From NCBI GenBank assembly GCA_026168455.1, contig CM047426.1, positions 52,249,085 to 52,313,084 on the forward strand: DNA of 64,000 nucleotides, given 5' to 3'. The DNA is from Theocolax elegans (Eukaryota; Arthropoda; Insecta; Hymenoptera; Cerocephalidae). Within the stretch, counting starts at the first letter, position 1. Each line of letters starts with the position of its first letter. Positions 56,890 to 64,000 of this stretch are shown one piece after another. The notes beneath the pieces are model-generated. The model had not been told where the DNA came from. It saw only the letters and a list, made by a program, of their open reading frames with translations, and searched no databases. Made by a program: the position numbers and the translations under genes.

Positions 56890-57284
56890 TGTTCCTTGAT
56901 ACGAACACTCAGATTTCTTTTTGTTTCTCCAATATAAACCGCTGAACAATAATTGCAAGAGAATTTGTATACTACATTATTATTGTCAAATTTATCAGTT
57001 TTATCTTTCCCTAATTTTATAATAGAACTTAAACTTCTTTTAACCGTGGGAATTATTCTGATATTATATTTTCTTAATATTGATGTACATTTATTAATAA
57101 AATTTTGAAAAAGAGGAAAGGATAACGTCAAAAGAGGTTTATTATAAACTGTCAATTTTTTGGTGTTGTCACTATTGATTTTTAAAATGATGAATTGATG
57201 TTTTATGAATTTCCTGTTCAGAAAAAAATCATAATCTAAAATGTAATTTTTATTAAAATTTTGTTTACTTATAAGTAATTTCAT
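56890..57284 (-). pseudogene. Penelope-like element, RT C-terminus and GIY-YIG start
   Basis: Minus-strand frame: NYILDYDFFLNRKFIKHQF, LTLSFPLFQNFINKCTSIL, KYNIRIIPTVKRSLSSIIK, then NVVYKFSCNYCSAVYIGETK and NLSVRIKEH, where the 3.58-kb element cuts it. K..CN.C...YIGET.R.L..RI.EH is the GIY-YIG endonuclease core in Penelope-like elements, with the Cys pair before it. The RT finger and palm motifs are missing, so the copy is 5'-truncated, as is common for this class. Confidence 0.88.
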
Positions 57285-57299
57285 TTTTTTTACCCATTT

Positions 57300-58149
57300 G
57301 ATCGAATTTATCGTTATTTAAACTTTATTATTAGATTTCACTAACTTTAAATTAATAAATATTTGTGAAATCTAATAATGTAAATCAAAGTAGGATAAAA
57401 CTGCATGACCGTATATCTGAGTGTCATTATTTATTAATTTAAATATTTTATGTAATATATATTATTTATTTCAAGTGTAATATATATTACAAAATATTTA
57501 AATTTGTAAAATGTGATGAAAAAAGTAAGTGACGATAATGTTAAATGTTAAACAAAAAATATATTTTGTAATTAAAATTGTTAATTGAAGCATTCATTTC
57601 CTTAAGTAGAAAAGTATCAGATTAATCTTTTAAATAATCTCTCCTTTTTGTAAAGTGTAAAAGTTGCGTTTTACACTTCAGCAAAAGTGTAAAAGTATTA
57701 AATTAACCTTTTGAAAATTAATTGACGGTGCCTACTCTTTATAAAGTAGAAAATGTCGATTTAACTCTTCAGGAAATAGTAAAAACATGAAATTAATCTG
57801 TATAAAGAATAAATCACTAAAATTACTCTTTGTAAGGAATAAATTATGCTTTTTACTCTTTTATGAAGAGTAAATCGAACTTCCATATTTTACTCTTTTA
57901 GGTTTAAAGTGTAGCCACCCTCCAAATATTTTCCGCATAAGAATACTGTACAGGCACCCTTGTTACACATATATTAGCTTAACTTTACATTTTAGGGAAA
58001 ATAAAAATACGACTATTCGAGATATTTAAGAAAAATGGACGAAAATTCGATTTTTTCTATTTTTTGGACGAGTCCAACGATGGAAACTTTGTTATAGAAA
58101 TTGTTCCATTCTCACTTATTAAAAGAAATATACATTTTTAGTATAATAA
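57300..58149. other. AT-rich DNA with AAGAGTA repeats
   Basis: 57640-57920 has repeated AGTGTAAAAG / TTTACTCTTT words, similar to 12750-12950. 57960-58140 contains no frame of note, although TTTTAGG at about 57990 could be an acceptor for the MULE-like gene downstream. Confidence 0.35.
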
Positions 58150-58159
58150 CTTTATTAAC

Positions 58160-58699
58160 ATATAATTTATTATAATACTTAGCTTACTGTAAATGTGGAA
58201 CGAAGTTAACGTGCAAGTTATCGAGAGAAAAAGCAGATGACGATATGCTTGCACGATTAGTTGTAGAACCAGGATCTGGAGAAGGTTGCGGCAAAAGCTA
58301 CCTCCGAAAAGCCGAAAAAGAGATAGTCGTTCATGAAATTGAACAGTGTGGCTCGGTAGAGCAATATAGAGCAAAAATGGCGCGTGACTTGATGAAGGAA
58401 GGCGACCCAAAGCCGGCTATTATAAGGAGCAGCAATGTTTTGCATACTGCCAAATCAAGCATGCAAAAATTAAAGTGCTTAGATCCAGACCCGATTGAAT
58501 CTTTAGATATAATGAAAAAACACAAAGTTTGCAAATATAATTTACGGCATCGGCAAAAATCCGTTTTTTGTAGAATATATCAAAAATGAACAAATACATG
58601 CGTACAAAAAGGTATGTCATTTGTATGGAGGAACCGTATGCGTTGATTCGACTGGATTGAAAATTCAATCAATAAAAAGAGCCTACCAAAGCAAACAAG
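58160..58699 (+). pseudogene. MULE/FLYWCH-type transposase fragment
   Basis: The frame opens upstream of 58245 with CGTKLTCKLSREKADDDMLA, a Cys-containing zinc-finger-like start, then EIEQCGSVEQYRAKMARDLM, EGDPKPAIIRSSNVLHTAKS and PIESLDIMKKHK. After a frameshift near 58540 the third frame reads IGKNPFFVEYIKNEQIHAYK and GGTVCVDSTGLKIQSIKRAY to a G|GTATGT donor. PF.V.Y....I..YK followed by hydrophobic-D-(A/S)TG is the entry into the DDE catalytic domain of MULE-like transposases of insects. No downstream exon with the remaining catalytic residues was found. Confidence 0.5.
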
Positions 58700-58706
58700 G
58701 TATGTA

Positions 58707-59248
58707 AAATATTGTATTTGTAATTACACACTCAAATTTACCAAAGTTATAGGCTACTAAAGAAATTAAAAAAAATTACTTCCGCTTTAATTACTCATAA
58801 CTTGGAAACAAATAAAGATACACACTAAGGCCAAAAACAAAAAGAAAGCAGAGATGAAGTATATTTCATTGGAGAAGCAATAAAAATTTAATTTGACTGA
58901 CAGTTATAGGAAAATAAAAAGCAGATAAGATTTTGCCCAAAAAAATCAAATAAGTTTATTACTTTATGAGACCTTTCTAATTTAATTATTTAGTTAATAA
59001 ATTATTTAGTATTTTCAATTTAATTATTCAAAATGAATTTTTTTGTGTTTTCAAATTTAATTTTATACGCATTTAATAGTTTTATGCTCGAGAAAAATTC
59101 TATTATTGTTACTATATAATCTAACAATTACAGTTGAAAGAATATTACAACATTTATTAAAAATGTAAATACAATGTTTTCTTTTATTGTGCTTAACACA
59201 TTTCTATTATGGATGTCTTATAATTACAATATCATATAATATTTTAAA
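58707..59248. other. AT-rich spacer
   Basis: Nothing is recognised apart from low-complexity AT-rich sequence between the MULE-like fragment and the 5' end of the LINE. Confidence 0.4.
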
Positions 59249-59923
59249 TTGTATTCAAAACTAGTAAAATATTTAAGGGTACCTTATAGCGCGCCGACAT
59301 GGGTTTGGCCTAACAACAGTGGTGTCTGGCGCGAACAATGGGATTGCCTAGCGCGAACAATGGTATTGTCTAGTGCGGCAATGAGGTTGTCTAGCACGGA
59401 CAATTGGGTGTCTACCCCGGCGGTGACGTCACGGTGCGCCCGCGCGTGCCAGAGAGGGAGAGAGAGGGAAAGAGGGAATGAGAGAGAGAGAGCTTCGCTA
59501 GAGCGAAGTGATCGGTTGTTCAACGACATTCTTGAGATTCGTTCTTTTAATTTATCATCCAATCGCGCTGCTACAACCTCAAGTCTCTCGACTCAGAATG
59601 CTGATAATTCGACGAAGTCTTTTATAATCAGATTTAAATCTGCAGAGACTCGTAACTTTGTTTTGGAGACCAAGCGGAAATTCGGTGTTATCACGTTTGG
59701 TAAAATTGTTAATAACTCAGGTAATCTCGCTAGCAAACATATTAGTCTGTATGAAATGTTACCCCCCACTATTCATGATTTGCGTCTACTCGCCAAAAGC
59801 AAACTCGAGCCGTTAAATCATAAGTACATTTGGACTCGTGAGGGTAAACTTTATGTTCGCAAGGATGATAAATCTGATCGTACCCAAATCATCACTTCGG
59901 CTGATCTCGAAAAGTTATCATGA
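59249..59923 (+). CDS. LINE ORF1 (FP-type RNA-binding C-terminus)
   Basis: The open frame covers UTR-like sequence first; plausible protein starts around 59490. Readable: SFIIRFKSAETRNFVLETKR, FGVITFGKIVNNSGNLASK, ISLYEMLPPTIHDLRLLAKS and HKYIWTREGKLYVRKDDKSD. A nucleic-acid-binding beta strand followed by L...AK......YKY.WTR.GK..VRK is the FP-like C-terminal domain of ORF1 in many insect CR1/L2-type LINEs. The N-terminal coiled coil expected before it is missing, so a deletion between UTR and ORF1 is likely. ORF2 starts about 85 bp downstream. Confidence 0.7.
   Translation: MYSKLVKYLRVPYSAPTWVWPNNSGVWREQWDCLARTMVLSSAAMRLSSTDNWVSTPAVTSRCARACQRGRERERGNERERASLERSDRLFNDILEIRSFNLSSNRAATTSSLSTQNADNSTKSFIIRFKSAETRNFVLETKRKFGVITFGKIVNNSGNLASKHISLYEMLPPTIHDLRLLAKSKLEPLNHKYIWTREGKLYVRKDDKSDRTQIITSADLEKLS
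59321..59412 (+). repeat. Four ~22-bp tandem units in a LINE 5' UTR
   Basis: GTCTGGCGCGAACAATGGGA, GCCTAGCGCGAACAATGGTA, GTCTAGTGCGGCAATGAGG and GTCTAGCACGGACAATTGGG follow one another. They precede a GC-rich GAGAGA tract (59450-59490) and ORF1, so they probably belong to the element's internal promoter region. Confidence 0.75.
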
Positions 59924-60007
59924 CTGCCTGCCCAACCTTATTGTAATAATTTAAAATCTATTTGTAATTCTGTTTTACGCGTCGCTCAAATAAATGCAAA
60001 TTCTATC

Positions 60008-62820
60008 ATGAATCATCTAGCTGAAATTGAATTTTTTCTTAACACTGAAAATGTCGATGTCTTGTCCATTTCTGAATCTTGGTTAACTCCCAACCGTCCA
60101 AATTCAACCTACAACATACCAAATTATACGCTAGTTCGCAATGATCGCGGCTTAACTTCAATTACTGGTAAAAGGGAATATATCCAAGGAGGCGGTGTGG
60201 CATGCTACCTGCGTGATGGCATTGGTATTAAAATACTAGAAGCTCCTCAAATTAACACTATTAATGAAACAGAGTATTTGATTCTGGAGTTGTCTTTACA
60301 TAACTCTAAAATTCTTTTTGCCGCTGTATATAGAAGACCAGAGGGAAATGTCCTTAGTAAATTCTTTAATGCTCTGTAGGATCGCTCACATCTATATAAA
60401 AATGTAATTATTGCCGGCGATTTTAATTCAAATTTACTTGTTAATGATTACTACAGTACCCACTTCAAGGAATTAATTTCTGAAAATTTGTATTATATAG
60501 TGCCCTTTAAAGCTACGCATCACAGGGATGAGACTGACACATGGCATGATGTCATTCTTGTTGATTCAGAGAATAAAATTAGTTCATCAAAATAGTCTCA
60601 TAGTCCTTTCATAAATGGACATGACTTTATTATTATTGATTTTAAGATACTATCTCAGATTTCTGAACATAAGATCTATACATTTCGTGACTTTTCAAAT
60701 TTTTCGTCTTCATTATTTGCTAATTCTATTACTTCTGATTTAAATGTAGCGTGTGCTACATCTTTTGAATCACATAATGTCGACTCTTATCTTGCTCTTC
60801 TCCGTAGTATATTTATTGCTAATCTTGATAAGTATGCACCTTTCACGACCAAACAGGTTCGACAACGTTCTGCTACTTGGTTTACCCCTGAACTTAGACT
60901 TAAATTAAAATCACGTGATCGGTTATGTAAAAGAGCTAAAAGACGCTGTGATCCAGTCTTACTAAATCAATATAAAACTATACGAAGACTGCTTAAACAT
61001 GAGCTTAAGTCAGCACGTGATTCATTTTATGAACAGTCACTTTCTGGTCTCTCTGATCAGTCACAATATTGGCGGTTACTTAGTAAAATAGGGATCACCA
61101 GAGACACATCGAATTCTCCATTGAAGTTTTTTACAGCTGATGAATTAATTCAACATTATTCAGTAGTTAACAGTCGTCACCCGAGCTGTACCTCTGATCA
61201 ATTACAAGATATTTTGAGACTGCTTCCTACATTCTTACCCACTCTTCACATTTGATCCCATATCTTCTGATCAAGTAAAAAATGTACTAATTTCTTGTCT
61301 TCCTAAGGCTAGAAGTCGTAGTTCACACGGTCTCTCTTTATCTTATTTTAAGGATGTTTTTGATGTTATCACCCCATCACTTACTGCTTTATTTAACCTA
61401 TCTTTGTCGACAGGTAGATACCCGCATATTTGGAAAGCAGCATCGATTATTTCTCTTAATAAAATTCCTAAGCCGCTGTCACCTTCAGACACTAGCAAAT
61501 TTACCGCACTTTGCTAAGGTCTTTGATAAGTTGGTAACCCAACAAATCACCTTTCATCTTGAGTCAAACAATATTTTATCACCGTATCAATCTGGGTTTC
61601 GTAGTGCGTTCAGTACTCAAACTACCTTGTTGAAGTTTATTGAAGATATACGGTTGGGTATCGATCAAGGGCTGATTACTCTTCTCATTCTTTTTGATTT
61701 TAGGAAAGCCTTCGATACGTTAAATCATTTTGAACTTCTCAGTATGCTCAAGAATCTTAATTTCGCTAATGATGTGATTGAGTGGCTTCATTCTTATCTT
61801 ACCGGGCGTACCCAGGCTGTCATTGATCTTAATGGTGTTTCTTCGCAATATATTAGTACTACTTTTGGAGTGCCTCAGGGTTCAATACCTGGACCTATTA
61901 TTTTCCTTATTTTTATTAATTCGATTTTGAATGAGCTAAAGTTTACTAAGGGTCTTCTGTTTGCTGACGATTTGCAATTGTACCTTTATGTAAAGCCCAG
62001 TGAGTGTACCACGGCTATAAATAGGCTTATGCAAGATGGATCTAGGATAGTAAATTGGGCGCTGATGTATGGTTTAGACTTGAATTACAGCAAAACTAAA
62101 GCTATGTTTATTGGTTCACCCCAGCAGCTTAGGTTTATAAACTGCGATCAGTTACCGCCCATTATTATTGGTGGTCATAAGATTGATCTAGTCACTTCTA
62201 CACGTAATCTAAGCATCATAATGAACGAAAACCTTCAATGGAATTCCCAAGTTTCGAATATTATTACCCGTGTGCATGGTGTACTCCATAAGTTACGAAA
62301 TAAGGGAAACTTTCTCTCGTACACCTTCAGAAAGATACTAGTCACGGCACTAATATTGCCCCATTTCGCTTCTATCGTCTATATTGATTTGCCTGATTAT
62401 TTAAATGTTAAGCTTCAACGATTACTAAACACGTGTGTAAGATACATCTTTCGTCTGAGAAAAGATGCTAGGTTAATGCCGTTTTATGCTAAACTTAATT
62501 GGTTATCTGTACATTCTAGACGCCAGTATTTTTTAGGTACTTTAGTATACCAGGTTCTCACAACCAAGAAACCTGACTATCTATTTGCCTTTCTACCCCC
62601 GCCAAACAGTGAACTTCGTCGTTCTGAGCGTTCTAAAAATTCATGCTTTGAGCGTCCCTTAACCAATACGTGTACCTATAAAAATTCTTTCACTGTTAAG
62701 GCGATGGATTTATGGGATTCGTTACCAGCGGAGTTACGTTTAAGTCCTACTTTAGTTATTTTTAAATATCGATTATACACACATTTGTTAAATTTTGATT
62801 CTTTATATGCTTTATAAGCT
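60008..62820 (+). pseudogene. LINE ORF2 (endonuclease and RT), CR1/L2-like
   Basis: Endonuclease: VDVLSISESWLTPNRPNST, GGGVACYLRDGIGI, LFAAVYRRPEG, IIAGDFNSNLLVND, NGHDFIIIDF. Linker: PFTTKQVRQRSATWFTPELR. RT: SLSTGRYPHIWKAASIISLN, then after a short deletion ANLPHFAKVFDKLVTQQ, QSGFRSAFSTQTTL, LFDFRKAFDTLNH (motif A), GVPQGSIPGPIIFLIFIN and LLFADDLQLYLY (motif C as FADD). C-terminus: LQRLLNTCVRYIFRLRKDAR and LNWLSVHSRRQYF, ending SLYAL at 62817. Breaks: stops at about 60379 and 60595, a stop or frameshift near 61253, and a shift near 61495. The RT part from 61500 is a long intact frame. Confidence 0.88.
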
Positions 62821-63004
62821 TTTTTTTCTATATTGTCTATTATATTGTTAATTCTATTGCACATAATCTGCTAGCCTGCGACTAATTTGTATTGCATATT
62901 TTATAATTTGTACCTAATTTGCATTGTTAAACAATTATCTATAATTTCTCACTTGCCTTAAGGTTGAACTCAACTTAGGCATTAATAAATACTTTTCAAT
63001 CAAT
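62821..63004 (+). other. 3' UTR of the LINE
   Basis: Runs from the ORF2 stop through GCCTTAAGGTTGAACTCAAC to ATTAATAAATACTTTTCAATCAATC, an AATAAA followed by a short TCAA-type tail. This parallels the CAAT-type tail of the minus-strand LINE at 63353 and suggests the same broad clade. Confidence 0.6.
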
Positions 63005-63352
63005 CTCTCTCGTACTCATGTATAGGTAGGGTGGAACGGACGCTGTGACGTCACAGCTGTCCCAATGGAGTACATGGGTGCGAGAGAGAGAGGTAGGGGG
63101 AGTGCGTGCGCAGTGCGCCACTCTCGTACTAAGATTGCCCAGGCATCATAGACGCCCCGATGCAGTGCGTGGGTATGAGAGAGAGAGAGGTAGAGGGAGT
63201 GCGCGCGCAGTGCGTCTCTCTCTCGTACTAAGAGTGTTCTGACGTTACAGCAGGCCCGGAGGGCCGCGCGTACATGTGTGAGAGAGAGAGAGCAAGAGAG
63301 GTTGCGCGCGCAGTGCGTCTCTTTCAGTAAGAAGAGTTGTGCATGTGTGAGA
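63005..63352 (+). repeat. GA-rich tandem units, ~115 bp x 3
   Basis: Units share GAGAGAGAGAGG..AGGGAGTGCGCGCGCAGTGCG followed by TCTCTCTCGTACTAAGA and start near 63070, 63170 and 63270. They contain inverted GA and CT tracts that could pair. They may be 5' monomers of a LINE related to the one at 59249, whose UTR has similar GAGAGA and CGCGCG runs. The 65-residue frame here is a by-product. Confidence 0.7.
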
Positions 63353-64000
63353 GATTGATTGATTGATTGTTCTTTATTTGGCTTTATGGGGTAAATACCC
63401 CGTAAGCACTAACAGCATGAAATACAAAATTATATAGAAAATGAAATATAAATATAATAAAATAACAATATTTGAAACATATATAAAACGTTATCAATAT
63501 AAAGCGATGATTACAAAAGCAGTGACTAGATTTGATGTAAAAGAGTGCAAAACAATTTGAAGGTATATGTACAATTCATTAAATAAATAAATAAAAACTT
63601 AAAACTACACAACAATAAATAAATAAATAAACTTAGCCGCTGCATCGCTTATGCGCAAGCATCGCTGAGATTTAACAATCATACTAAAGTTAAAACTATA
63701 AAACTTAAGACATAAAATTTAGGCGCTGTAACAATTTTAAGTACAACTAGGAATAAAAGAAAATAAATAAAATAAAAATAAAAAAAAGAATAAAAATTAC
63801 GCAGCATCCAGGTGAGGGATGGACCTCGGCAATAAGCCCTCAGACACTACCCGCAAAGACCAGGCTGTTTGGTCGAGCCCAGACAAATGGTTAAATAGAA
63901 TGGTTTTGAATTCATTGAAGCATGAAGGGTTAAAGTTGATGACAGGAAGCTGATTCAAAATGCGGGTGGAGGTGATGATAAATGACTTATTTAAGGCTTC
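63353..64000 (-). mobile_element. 3' end of another LINE, with CAAT-type tail
   Basis: From the right edge the minus strand encodes the last RT-ORF residues: NKSFIITSTRILNQLPVINF, NPSCFNEFKTILFNHLSGL and a stop at 63797. This corresponds to the SFTVKAMDLWDSLP..F K..L..HL end of the ORF at 62820. A 3' UTR of about 430 bp follows and ends in four GATT/AATC units at 63353-63369, a microsatellite tail typical of CR1/L2-like LINEs. The ORF is intact as far as visible. Confidence 0.8.

Overview
The window looks like repeat-rich, AT-rich arthropod chromatin, most likely from an insect and possibly an ant. That assignment is an inference. It rests on an mLST8-type WD40 segment, spliceosomal introns with GT..AG borders, and a mixture of R1-, Jockey- and CR1/L2-like LINEs, a Penelope-like element, tRNA- and 5S-derived SINEs, solo LTRs, CACTA- and MULE-like transposases and many fold-back DNA elements. 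No prokaryotic gene organisation is present.

Layout. 1-1.3 kb: LINE fragment (-). 1.4-3.6 kb: repeat element carrying a short insertion with a hammerhead-like core. 3.9-6.35 kb: relic of a multi-exon gene (-), split by a solo LTR. 7.3-16.7 kb: decayed multi-exon CACTA-like transposase gene (+), whose introns hold fold-back elements and a duplicated exon. 17-20.3 kb: a tower of nested insertions whose target is known from a second, uninterrupted copy at 51.5-53 kb. 20.5-21.4 kb: two orphan coding segments (-). 22.4-24.8 kb: two large palindromes. 25.3-33.4 kb: microsatellite, minisatellite, Jockey ORF1 relic and two R1-type LINEs. 33.4-34.9 kb: degenerate TTTGTTGCT repeats. 34.9-40.7 kb: a 5.7 kb inverted-repeat element containing a solo LTR, a fold-back, a tRNA-SINE and a 10-bp minisatellite. 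42.2-44.3 kb: three tandem 0.4 kb units, the second split by a solo LTR. 44.3-50.3 kb: an inverted-repeat element with a 2.5 kb tandem duplication. 50.5-51.3 kb: C-terminal half of an LST8-like gene, the only clear cellular gene. 53.2-57.3 kb: Penelope-like ORF split by a 3.6 kb DNA element that itself carries a 5S-SINE. 58.2-58.7 kb: MULE-like transposase fragment. 59.2-63 kb: CR1/L2-like LINE with two ORFs. 63.0-64 kb: tandem GA-rich units and the 3' end of another LINE (-).

Most coding sequence is therefore mobile-element pol or transposase, nearly all broken by stops, frameshifts or insertions. Several insertions can be dated relative to one another, because the interrupted sequence or an empty site is visible in the same window. 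The items most worth follow-up are the hammerhead-like motifs, the truncated LST8-like gene with its own 5' exon, the gene relic at 3.9-6.35 kb, the unidentified exon at 20.6 kb, and the nested tower with target-site duplications readable to the base.
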